This document shows, piece by piece, positions 1 to 6,364 of a DNA stretch of 37,183 nt. Below the pieces are notes generated by a model. It was not told the DNA's origin, did no database searches, and worked only from the letters and a program-made list of their open reading frames with translations. Both the position numbers and the translations under genes were made by a program. The DNA comes from Desulfurococcales archaeon (GTDB lineage: Archaea; Thermoproteota; Thermoprotei_A; Sulfolobales; Desulfurococcaceae): assembly GCA_027002875.1 (NCBI GenBank), contig JALWZC010000024.1, forward strand, positions 1-37,183, given 5' to 3'. Numbering within the stretch: position 1 is the first letter of the stretch; the number at the start of each line of letters is the position of its first letter.

Positions 1-547
1 CCCCTACACGCCCCTTAAGCCTCCTCTTAGCAATCTCAACATATTGGATCTTCACAGCAGTCCTAATCTCCCCATTAGCAATCTTCGATAAGTAATTCTG
101 GAGCTCAGTACCTCTAAAACTCCTAACAATCTCATCCCACTCCGGAGGATCCCTAACCCTTCCAAGGTTAGGCTTCAATAGTCCAGAAAGGATCTTTATA
201 CTAGTAGTCTTCCCAGAACCATTCCTCCCAATAATCCCCATAACCCCGCCAATCTTAGGTATCGGTAGATTGTATAGTTTGAAAGCGTTCTCACCATAGC
301 GGTGTACAACGTTTTTCTCGAGCTCGTCGGGCAGGTTCACGATCGATATAGCGTTGAAAGGACACTTCCTAACACAAATACCGCACCCGATACATATATC
401 CTCATATATTACAACAAACTTACCGCTCGGGTCAAGCTCTATTGCCTTTTTCCTACTAGTCCTATTAACTGGGCAGAAGCGTATACATTCGAGATTACAC
501 TTACTAGGCTTACAGTATTCTCTATCAACAACGGCAACCCTTACCAA
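1..547 (-). CDS. ABCE1 / RNase L inhibitor homologue, ribosome-recycling ATPase (3' part cut by window edge)
   Basis: The reverse strand encodes about 182 N-terminal residues of ABCE1, which splits post-termination ribosomes with aPelota/aRF1. Visible features are a ferredoxin-like Fe-S domain with the spacing CKPSKCNLECIRFCP, then a second cluster CIGCGICVRKCP, and then the first ABC domain with Walker A GIIGRNGSGKTT. The two remaining-domain motifs lie outside the window. I place the start at TTG 547-545, because the protein then begins with the family-typical (V)RVAVVDREYC and a GGGG Shine-Dalgarno sits at 561-558. No ATG is available nearby. The family assignment is very secure; the start is inferred. 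Confidence 0.93.
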   Translation of the reverse strand, partial: MVRVAVVDREYCKPSKCNLECIRFCPVNRTSRKKAIELDPSGKFVVIYEDICIGCGICVRKCPFNAISIVNLPDELEKNVVHRYGENAFKLYNLPIPKIGGVMGIIGRNGSGKTTSIKILSGLLKPNLGRVRDPPEWDEIVRSFRGTELQNYLSKIANGEIRTAVKIQYVEIAKRRLKGRVG

Positions 548-625
548 AACAATCAATCCCCACAATACCTGTATCCACGGAATAACAGGCACTAATCACC
601 CACTGTATTTAAGGATTTAACCCGG

Positions 626-634
626 TTTAATAAA
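626..634 (+). promoter_or_regulatory. TATA-like box for the candidate C/D sRNA
   Basis: TTTAATAAA lies about 15-20 bp upstream of the candidate C/D-box sRNA at 647-718. This is about the right distance for an archaeal TATA box driving a short RNA. Support is by position and base composition only. Confidence 0.35.
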
Positions 635-646
635 GAATAGTATTAA

Positions 647-718
647 GGGATGATGTGTGGCGACGGCGAGAGCACTGGAGATAAGTGCAATGAAGATATT
701 CGGGTGAGGTACTGACCC
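647..718 (+). ncRNA. candidate C/D-box guide sRNA
   Basis: The stretch has the layout of an archaeal 2'-O-methylation guide RNA. It has a C-like box ATGATGT (650-656), a D'-like CTGG (675-678), a C' box ATGAAGA (690-696) and a D box CTGA (712-715). A terminal GGG (647-649)/CCC (716-718) stem closes it. The C-to-D span of 66 nt is normal for archaea. The D guide, immediately upstream of the D box, reads GGGTGAGGTA. The last base of the C box and the D' box deviate from consensus, and I could not assign an rRNA or tRNA target. Confidence 0.5.
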
Positions 719-787
719 ATATAAATCCTCAATTATTACTACTAAATACTGTAGTTACAAGTTTATACCGTGTCTATAGAAGGGAAG

Positions 788-796
788 TTTTATAAA
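788..796 (+). promoter_or_regulatory. TATA box upstream of the RpoM-like gene
   Basis: TTTTATAAA, preceded by a purine-rich BRE-like GGGAAG, is about 75 bp upstream of the ATG at 871. This implies a leader of roughly 45-50 nt. It is the only good TATA match in the gene's upstream region. Confidence 0.4.
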
Positions 797-870
797 GACA
801 TTATGAATTAATCTCTAACCACATATGCACAGTAGTCCGTAGTGAAAAATAGAGGATACGGGGTAATGGT

Positions 871-1155
871 ATGGTAAAGTTTTGTCCCAGATGCGGAGGA
901 CCAATGATACCCGTAAAGAAGGGGGATGAGATCTATTTAAGGTGCACTAGGTGCGGATACGAGGTTAAAGCAGATAAGAAAACAGCTGAATCCTACCGTT
1001 TAAAATACCAGGTTGAAAAAGAGAAGAGAGTCATTACTTCAAAGGCTACAGTAGCAAAGAGAGCAGCATTATCCCCCGAAGAAAGGGAGATACTAAGAGA
1101 ATACTACGAAGTATTCCTTGAAACCTTTCAGGAGGAAGAAGGGGGTTCTGAGTAA
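871..1155 (+). CDS. short RpoM/TFS-like N-terminal zinc-ribbon protein
   Basis: This 94-residue protein opens with a Cys4 zinc ribbon (C5, C8, C25, C28; KFCPRCGGPM) matching the N-terminal domain of archaeal TFS/RpoM. TFS is the TFIIS-like cleavage factor that rescues backtracked RNA polymerase. The rest (residues 35-94) is a charged helix-rich tail. It lacks the C-terminal zinc ribbon that carries the catalytic Asp-Glu hairpin in TFS, so it should not stimulate cleavage by the usual mechanism. It is therefore either a specialised paralogue or an unrelated RNAP-associated zinc protein. The ATG at 871 follows a GGGGTAATGGT Shine-Dalgarno region. A strong hairpin terminator overlaps the stop codon. 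Confidence 0.75.
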   Translation: MVKFCPRCGGPMIPVKKGDEIYLRCTRCGYEVKADKKTAESYRLKYQVEKEKRVITSKATVAKRAALSPEEREILREYYEVFLETFQEEEGGSE

Positions 1156-1181
1156 TACTAGAACCCCCTGGATTATTTTTG
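1140..1181 (+). terminator. hairpin plus U-tract terminator of the RpoM-like gene
   Basis: AGGGGGTTCT (1140-1149) and AGAACCCCCT (1160-1169) form a perfect 10-bp inverted repeat around a 10-nt loop that contains the TAA stop codon. A T-rich run, ATTATTTTT, follows. This is a bacterial-style intrinsic terminator structure, which is not the usual archaeal U-tract-only form. Confidence 0.7.
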
Positions 1182-1310
1182 TATCTCCATACGGCTTTCT
1201 CAACACAGGGGAATACTTCAATCAATTAGAGTAATAGCTTTTAACCAATCCTCGTGGAATCTATACATGGATAGAACGAGTTAAGAAACAGTTAGGACGG
1301 GTGTCGAGCC

Positions 1311-1391
1311 ATGATCGAGGAGGAATGGTGGGAAGAAGAAGAGGAGTGGGAAGAGGAAGAAGAATGGTGGGAAGAAGAGGAAGAATGGTAG
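1311..1391 (+). CDS. putative 26-residue Glu/Trp-only microprotein
   Basis: A short ATG-to-TAG frame encodes M-I followed only by glutamate and tryptophan, in the order E3 W2 E5 W E5 W2 E5 W. Trp residues fall at 6, 7, 13, 19, 20 and 26, which is a 13-residue repeat. A GGACGGGTG Shine-Dalgarno-like stretch lies 8-16 nt upstream, and a CTTTTAA box near 1238 could be the promoter. Peptides this acidic and aromatic would be strongly anionic. I know of no family to assign. The same purine-rich DNA also reads as an Arg/Gly-rich peptide in another frame (GTG at 1301), so expression and frame need proof. Confidence 0.45.
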   Translation: MIEEEWWEEEEEWEEEEEWWEEEEEW

Positions 1392-1403
1392 ATCTCTTGC
1401 CCA

Positions 1404-1907
1404 CTAGGATATTATATCGAGTAAGTGTTTAAGATTTTTTACTGCTGGATGAATGGCTATGCCTAAATCTTCGATCCTTATAGCTTGACAACTACTAGGA
1501 GGTTTCCAGGAATAACTACATTTAATCTCTACAATGTAGTATATCTTATCACTTTCACTATACGAATCACTAGCTTCTAAAATGTAATCCTTCAACTGCC
1601 GCTTCCCCGTAATTAGGACTGCAAGCAGTAATCCCTTATTCCTTATCCTCAACCGGAGCTTTTCGGATCCTACGTAATACGCTAAACCCTGGATCAACTG
1701 ATAAGCGGAGGAAAGCATACTTAATGGGATAACTGCTACTGGGCAATTACTCGGAAGATCCAATCTATTTATTTCTTCTCCGAAACCGGCTTTCTCCCCA
1801 ATACACCTATAGATCTTGAAGCCAACTTTATATCCTAAATAGGATAACCAGTACCCTCCGTCTCCAGACGCTTCAAGACCAAGAATTATATTATCTCTGA
1901 GACTCAA
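1404..1907 (-). CDS. Cgi121/TPRKB-like KEOPS subunit (probable)
   Basis: This 167-residue protein fits the Cgi121 family of the KEOPS complex, which makes threonylcarbamoyl-adenosine at tRNA position 37. The segment VAVIPLSMLSSAYQLIQGLA, then the RNKG...LLLAVLITGKRQLKDYI segment, follows the family pattern of a helix-rich middle and a conserved LxGxRQI-like strand-helix. Its length is in the family range. Cgi121 normally binds the tRNA 3' end for Kae1. It lies 29 bp downstream of the S17e gene on the same strand, consistent with a translation-related operon. The assignment is by pattern only; without a profile search it could be an unrelated small alpha/beta protein. Confidence 0.6.
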   Translation of the reverse strand: MSLRDNIILGLEASGDGGYWLSYLGYKVGFKIYRCIGEKAGFGEEINRLDLPSNCPVAVIPLSMLSSAYQLIQGLAYYVGSEKLRLRIRNKGLLLAVLITGKRQLKDYILEASDSYSESDKIYYIVEIKCSYSWKPPSSCQAIRIEDLGIAIHPAVKNLKHLLDIIS

Positions 1908-1936
1908 AGCTTATAGCCTAAACCCGGGCTGAACTA

Positions 1937-2140
1937 TTATCTCTGTTGCCTCTTCAACTGTATCGCTACTAGATGAGTAATATACCCGGCTATCTGGTTC
2001 CTAACCCTCTTAGACTTAACATCGACTAGGCGCGAAACAACCCTCTTATTATGCTCAAAGTCCCATATAAACAAGTCCGGATACTTCTCGAGTAACTCCC
2101 TAGCAGTCCTCTTAATCATCTTCGTCCTAACCTTACCCAT
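1937..2140 (-). CDS. rps17e: 30S ribosomal protein S17e
   Basis: The 67-residue basic protein begins [20 protein letters not shown] and contains [16 protein letters not shown], both diagnostic for archaeal/eukaryotic S17e, a helical 30S subunit protein without a bacterial counterpart. The length is normal. A GGGGGAT Shine-Dalgarno lies just upstream of the ATG. The Cgi121-like gene follows on the same strand after a short gap. Confidence 0.95.
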   Translation of the reverse strand: MGKVRTKMIKRTARELLEKYPDLFIWDFEHNKRVVSRLVDVKSKRVRNQIAGYITHLVAIQLKRQQR

Positions 2141-2229
2141 CTCTATAATCCCCCGCAGATACTAGTCGTCTTCATGGATTATCTTGTTCGGGGCTTTTAA
2201 AACATATCCCCGCTCCAATTAGGGATAGG

Positions 2230-2237
2230 TTTATATA
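2230..2237 (+). promoter_or_regulatory. TATA box of the thermosome gene
   Basis: TTTATATA is preceded by AGGGATAGG, a purine-rich BRE-like run. It sits about 95 bp upstream of the thermosome ATG, predicting an unusually long leader of about 70 nt for a crenarchaeal gene. Confidence 0.5.
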
Positions 2238-2281
2238 GAAGTGGTTTCATGGATGATATCTGGAACCATAACCATGATACT

Positions 2282-2301
2282 CGCTTAGTTATTCCTAAGC
2301 G
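2282..2301 (+). promoter_or_regulatory. hairpin in the thermosome 5' leader
   Basis: CGCTTAG (2282-2288) and CTAAGCG (2295-2301) form a perfect 7-bp stem with a 6-nt loop, between the predicted transcription start and the Shine-Dalgarno GGTGAT near 2320. It could affect stability or translation of the heat-shock mRNA. It has no T-tract, so it is not a terminator. Confidence 0.35.
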
Positions 2302-2330
2302 GTAAAAGGAAACTTGATAGGTGATACTGG

Positions 2331-3968
2331 ATGGTAGTCGAACCGATGGGTATACCCGTACTAATACTTAAAGAAGGAACACAGAGAACGACAGGCAGAG
2401 ACGCCCTACGAACAAACATCATGGCTGCACGAGCAGTAGCAGAAATGCTGAGAACAACACTAGGACCGAAAGGAATGGATAAAATGTTAGTAGACGCTTT
2501 GGGAGACGTCACGATCACTAACGATGGAGCAACAATCCTAGACAAAGCAGAACTACAACACCCAGCAGCTAAAATGCTAGTACAAATTGCTAAGGGACAA
2601 GATGAAGAAGTAGGTGATGGAACAAAGACAACTGTTATCTTTGCTGGAGAACTACTAAGACACGCCGAGGAACTACTTGATAAAAACATACATCCAACAG
2701 TAATAGTCAGCGGATACAGGAAAGCCCTGACTGAAGCGTTAAAATACCTATACGAGATAGCCGTACCGATAAACATCGATGATGAAGAAACACTGAAGAA
2801 AATAGCAATGACAAGCCTAACAAGCAAAGCAGTACACGATGCAAGAGAATACTTTGCAGAACTAGCAGTCAAAGCAGTAAAACAAATAGCTGAGAAGCGC
2901 GGAGACAAATACTACATAGACTTAGACAACATCCAAATCATAAAGAAATACGGTGGAAGCCTCCTAGACAGCATGTTGGTCTATGGAGTAGTCCTTGATA
3001 AGGAAGTAGTGCATCCGGGAATGCCTCGCCGCGTCGAAAACGCCAAAATAGCATTAATAGACGCACCACTTGAAATCGAGAAGCCTGAGATCGATGCGGA
3101 GATAAGGATAACGGATCCATCACAAATGAGGGCCTTCCTAGAACAAGAAGAGGAAATACTGAAGAAAATGGTTGAGAAGATTGCTTCTACTGGTGCTAAT
3201 GTTGTTATTTGTCAGAAGGGTATTGATGAAGTAGCACAGCACTTCCTAGCAAAGAAAGGAATACTAGCAGTAAGAAGAGTAAAAAGATCAGACATGGAAA
3301 AACTAGAAAAAGCAACAGGCGGGAGGATTATAAGCAACATCGACGACCTAACACCCGAAGACCTCGGTGAAGCCGAGAAAGTTGAGGAGAAGAAAGTTGG
3401 AGAAGATAAGATGGTGTTCGTCGAGGGATGCAAGAACCCAAAGGCTGTAAGCATAGTGATCCGTGGAGGACTTGAGAGGCTAGTAGACGAAGCTGAGAGA
3501 AGCCTTAGGGACGCATTAGCAGCTGTAGCAGACGCGATAAAGGATGGAATGATCGTTGCAGGCGGTGGAGCCGTTGAAGTAGAACTAGCAAAACACCTCA
3601 GGAAATACGCTAAGACGATAGGCGGGAAGGAGCAATTAGCAGTTGAAGCCTTCGCTAAGAGCCTCGAAGGATTAGCAATGGCTCTAGCAGAAAATGCTGG
3701 ACTAGACCCGGTAGAGATCATTATGAAGCTCCGCGCCGCACACGAGAAGGAAGACGGTAAATGGTATGGTATCAACGTATTCACCGGAGATATAGAAGAC
3801 ATGATGAAGCTCGGAGTAATAGAGCCGGTAAGCATTAAAGCAAACGCGATAAAAGCAGGTGTAGAAGCTGCAACCATAATACTGAGAATAGACGATGTAA
3901 TCGCTGCTTCAAAGATTGAAAAACCAGAGGAAACAGGTAAAGGACCCGGCGGAGAAGAGGAAGAGTAA
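2331..3968 (+). CDS. thermosome subunit (group II chaperonin)
   Basis: The 545-residue protein is a full-length ATP-dependent group II chaperonin subunit of the eight- or nine-membered double ring that refolds cytosolic proteins. ATPase motifs are visible: [11 protein letters not shown] (43-53), NDGATIL (64-70) and GDGTKT (95-100), and later the conserved [14 protein letters not shown]. The C-terminus ends in a Gly-rich acidic tail ([10 protein letters not shown]) rather than the GGM repeats seen in some paralogues. It is a single gene with its own promoter and leader. Whether it is alpha, beta or gamma cannot be decided here. A short block around codons 284-300 has different codon choice (see findings). 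Confidence 0.97.
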   Translation: MVVEPMGIPVLILKEGTQRTTGRDALRTNIMAARAVAEMLRTTLGPKGMDKMLVDALGDVTITNDGATILDKAELQHPAAKMLVQIAKGQDEEVGDGTKTTVIFAGELLRHAEELLDKNIHPTVIVSGYRKALTEALKYLYEIAVPINIDDEETLKKIAMTSLTSKAVHDAREYFAELAVKAVKQIAEKRGDKYYIDLDNIQIIKKYGGSLLDSMLVYGVVLDKEVVHPGMPRRVENAKIALIDAPLEIEKPEIDAEIRITDPSQMRAFLEQEEEILKKMVEKIASTGANVVICQKGIDEVAQHFLAKKGILAVRRVKRSDMEKLEKATGGRIISNIDDLTPEDLGEAEKVEEKKVGEDKMVFVEGCKNPKAVSIVIRGGLERLVDEAERSLRDALAAVADAIKDGMIVAGGGAVEVELAKHLRKYAKTIGGKEQLAVEAFAKSLEGLAMALAENAGLDPVEIIMKLRAAHEKEDGKWYGINVFTGDIEDMMKLGVIEPVSIKANAIKAGVEAATIILRIDDVIAASKIEKPEETGKGPGGEEEE

Positions 3969-3991
3969 TATTAACTAGGATTATTTTACAC

Positions 3992-5047
3992 TTATATAAC
4001 CCTTATAACCACCGGTTTTTTATAAGTCTTAGACTGAAGAATTGCCTCCCCAACATCCATGTAGGGTATTATCTTCTGTATGCTTGGTGGTAAATATAGT
4101 ATTTTGTTTATTATTTCTAGGTCGAGCGATGATTTAAGTGTGTGTATTATTTTTGTATTAGTATTCTTCATAGCATCCTCTAAAAGACTTGAAGGAGACT
4201 GAGACACTAGTATGAGGCCTATGCCGAACTTCCTAATTTCAGCTAGCATCCTGGAAATAACTCCTACCGGATTATCCCTTCCCAGTAGGTTTTGCGCTTC
4301 CTCAATAACCACTAATACTTTCCTCTTAAACCCTTCATTAATACCATGCATGAAAATATTCTTTAACAATAGTACCGTGTAGAGCTTACGTATAAATGGA
4401 TCCCTGATAACTGATACATTAACTATCAACGGCTTCCTCACTTTATCAATTAAGCCCAACAAATCATTATCAACACCATTGAATAAACCCCGATACTTTT
4501 CTCGGACTAACGGGCTTAGTTTACGAATTAGCGATAACCTACTCTCCCTCATCCATGCCGATTCATCACTAAAAACTTCCAGCCTAGCCATGATTGAATC
4601 TATAGAGCCACTACTCTGGGTAAGGATTTTCTCAAGGATATACGCTTGCGGATGGGTCAACCCGATAGCATCTATTAGTACTTCTATAGTCTCAGGTAAA
4701 TCCCTGATGAAAGGGTTTATCGGGTAGTCGTAAGGATTTATTTCCACACCATCTATCAGATCACTATATTCTCCATGCCAGTCAACTACTATCCTAGAAT
4801 ATTCTCCTGCCCTCTCAACTATCCTTGAACAGGTAAATGTTTTACCTGATCCTGTCGCTCCAAGTATTATTGTGTGCTGCAGTAATTGCTTAGAAGGAAT
4901 AACTGCTTTCCTTGGAACCATAGTATTAACAATTTCTGCAATAATAATATACCCATCAACGCTAGTAATAAATACGTCCTGTCTTGGATACTTTACTATA
5001 GGCTGTAGAAACTCTGGAATTATTAATCCGACGCCGGGCTTTCTCAG
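3992..5047 (-). CDS. HerA/FtsK-like P-loop ATPase, probable CTG start
   Basis: The protein belongs to the HerA-type ATPases (DUF87 group), which act as hexameric motors. Visible motifs are Walker A ILGATGSGKT, Walker B VLVVIEEAQNLL and the following LILVSQSP. The first ATG is at 4921, but the frame is open for 42 more codons encoding residues that look like a short HAS-type beta barrel (…DVFITSVDGYIIIAEIV…). The upstream frame has no ATG, GTG or TTG. It does have CTG at 5047-5045, preceded at 6 nt by GAGGAG (5059-5054) and overlapping the upstream TGA as CTGA, the arrangement of a translationally coupled start. With that start it has 351 residues. No NurA nuclease is adjacent, so a DNA-repair role is not supported. 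Confidence 0.8.
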   Translation of the reverse strand: MRKPGVGLIIPEFLQPIVKYPRQDVFITSVDGYIIIAEIVNTMVPRKAVIPSKQLLQHTIILGATGSGKTFTCSRIVERAGEYSRIVVDWHGEYSDLIDGVEINPYDYPINPFIRDLPETIEVLIDAIGLTHPQAYILEKILTQSSGSIDSIMARLEVFSDESAWMRESRLSLIRKLSPLVREKYRGLFNGVDNDLLGLIDKVRKPLIVNVSVIRDPFIRKLYTVLLLKNIFMHGINEGFKRKVLVVIEEAQNLLGRDNPVGVISRMLAEIRKFGIGLILVSQSPSSLLEDAMKNTNTKIIHTLKSSLDLEIINKILYLPPSIQKIIPYMDVGEAILQSKTYKKPVVIRVI

Positions 5048-5385
5048 AAAAAACTCCTCTTAATGGGTATGAGTAGTTGTTCATAAGATTTAACTCTACC
5101 TATCTTCTCAGCTGCAACGGTTTCCAGCTGTGAATCTATATATCCTATTATTATCTCTATTTCCCGGTCAACCTTCTCTCTATCACCGCCTACAGCTATT
5201 ATACCATCTACACGTCCATTCTTAACCATTGTTATAACGATATAGGAAAGATCCTTGTTAATAGTCGCTCTAGACTTGATAAAAGACCCGAGCTTATTTA
5301 ACTCTTCTTTAATGATTTCCTCCGAGCTATCAATTATCCGGTAAAGTCTTAGATAGCTATACTCGGTATCCATAACTTTCCCCAT
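5044..5385 (-). CDS. small conserved-looking protein coupled to the HerA-like ATPase
   Basis: This 113-residue soluble alpha/beta protein has no signal peptide or membrane segment. I do not recognise the family. It has a long Ile/Val-rich strand (LSYIVITMVKNGRVDGIIAV) and a C-terminal helix ending in KRSFF. Its last codons contain the GAGGAG that serves as Shine-Dalgarno for the downstream ATPase, and its stop overlaps the proposed CTG start by 3 nt. The two are therefore probably co-translated and may work together as a regulator-motor pair. That pairing is inferred from gene order only. Confidence 0.7.
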   Translation of the reverse strand: MGKVMDTEYSYLRLYRIIDSSEEIIKEELNKLGSFIKSRATINKDLSYIVITMVKNGRVDGIIAVGGDREKVDREIEIIIGYIDSQLETVAAEKIGRVKSYEQLLIPIKRSFF

Positions 5386-5449
5386 TATAGGAGAAGAAAG
5401 TTAAAACGTGAAGGGTAATTGTAGGGGGATAGTTTCGGGAAAGAGTGTG

Positions 5450-5845
5450 TTAAGTCCGCGAAATACCTATATAGACCTTGTTCATAGTTTTCAAGGGTGA
5501 TTTTGGCTTATTCTCGGTGTAGATTATAACTAATGGGCCATGAAGCGATATAACAGTCCTATATTTGTCTTCAAGCTTCGTAATTGATACAACATATCCC
5601 CAGCCACAAAACTCGTTTTCTAAGCATTCATCCCTATTAGTAGATACATTAATCTTTAACTTATCCCCGGCATTAAACCTCATTATTTTCTCACTAATCT
5701 CAAACTCTATACTAGTATCACCACACTTAGTCTTAACCCTATACATACCTGGAAGCCTTAGAGACTCAACCATTTCAACACTACATTCGTAAACAGGCAT
5801 ATCATGAAACACCCATGTACCATTAAACTTCCATAGTAGGCGCAA
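5450..5845 (-). CDS. RNA polymerase subunit Rpo8/RpoG (probable)
   Basis: The 131-residue all-beta protein resembles crenarchaeal Rpo8 (RpoG, homologue of eukaryotic Rpb8). It has an N-terminal OB-like half with LRLPGMYRVKTKCGDTSIEF and a C-terminal CGWGYVVSITKLEDKYRTVI followed by SLHGPLVIIYTE, where Rpb8 has its conserved 'G-Y-V ... I-S-x-G-G-L-x-x-x-L' strand pair. Rpo8 is found in Crenarchaeota and Korarchaeota and absent from Euryarchaeota. Neighbours (Lsm, tgtA) are information-processing genes. The call rests on motif resemblance and size. Confidence 0.55.
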   Translation of the reverse strand: MRLLWKFNGTWVFHDMPVYECSVEMVESLRLPGMYRVKTKCGDTSIEFEISEKIMRFNAGDKLKINVSTNRDECLENEFCGWGYVVSITKLEDKYRTVISLHGPLVIIYTENKPKSPLKTMNKVYIGISRT

Positions 5846-5904
5846 TAACCATATATGTGTTAACTGATATTAGCTTTACTATTAGAAAATACTGAATGGT
5901 GTAA

Positions 5905-6357
5905 ATGATGGCTTTAATGGAGGCTTCAAGAAGGCTCATGGCTGGATTATCCAGTATGATTGATAAAAAGGTTAAAGTAATACTAGTCAATGGTAAATGG
6001 TATGAAGGATTACTAACAGGCTTCGATCATCCATCGTTGAACGTTATGCTTGAGGAAGCGATAGATAATAATGGAGCAAAATATCCACGAGTAATAATCC
6101 GCGGAGACAGTATTTCGGAGATACTAATGACTGAAATACCATTATTCGATCCAGAAGACTTCAAGCAATATCTACTCAGAGAACTAAAACTGCGCGAACA
6201 TCAGGTTAAAGTAATACCGGAAGCCGGAATAGTTGAAGTGCAGGGGCGATACAAGGTTTCAGAGAAAGGAGTCGAAGGTATAGGGCCTTTCGCAGAAATA
6301 CTACACGAATACTTCACTAAATACATAGAAGAGAGAAAGAAGCTACTACAGGGTTAA
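5905..6357 (+). CDS. Sm-like archaeal protein with C-terminal extension (SmAP3-like)
   Basis: Residues about 12-75 form an Sm fold: Sm1 motif KKVKVILVNGKWYEGLLTGFD and the HPSLNVMLEEA segment, then Sm2-like YPRVIIRGDSISEILM. The extra 75 residues (…HQVKVIPEAGIVEVQGRYKV…) match the two-domain layout of SmAP3, whose rings bind U-rich RNA. Start ATG-ATG: the second ATG (5908) is equally possible; a GGTG lies just upstream. The tgtA gene follows within 8 bp, so the two are co-transcribed, linking RNA binding and tRNA modification. Confidence 0.8.
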   Translation: MMALMEASRRLMAGLSSMIDKKVKVILVNGKWYEGLLTGFDHPSLNVMLEEAIDNNGAKYPRVIIRGDSISEILMTEIPLFDPEDFKQYLLRELKLREHQVKVIPEAGIVEVQGRYKVSEKGVEGIGPFAEILHEYFTKYIEERKKLLQG

Positions 6358-6364
6358 AAAGGAA

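Noticed and set aside
302-620. Two overlapping plus-strand open frames of 88-97 codons
   Set aside because: They lie antisense to the conserved ABCE1 ferredoxin domain and have no recognisable protein character.
2285-2908. Long minus-strand open frame (207 codons) opposite the thermosome
   Set aside because: Ser/Ala-rich shadow produced by codon bias of the sense gene; a similar shadow is at 3212-3877.
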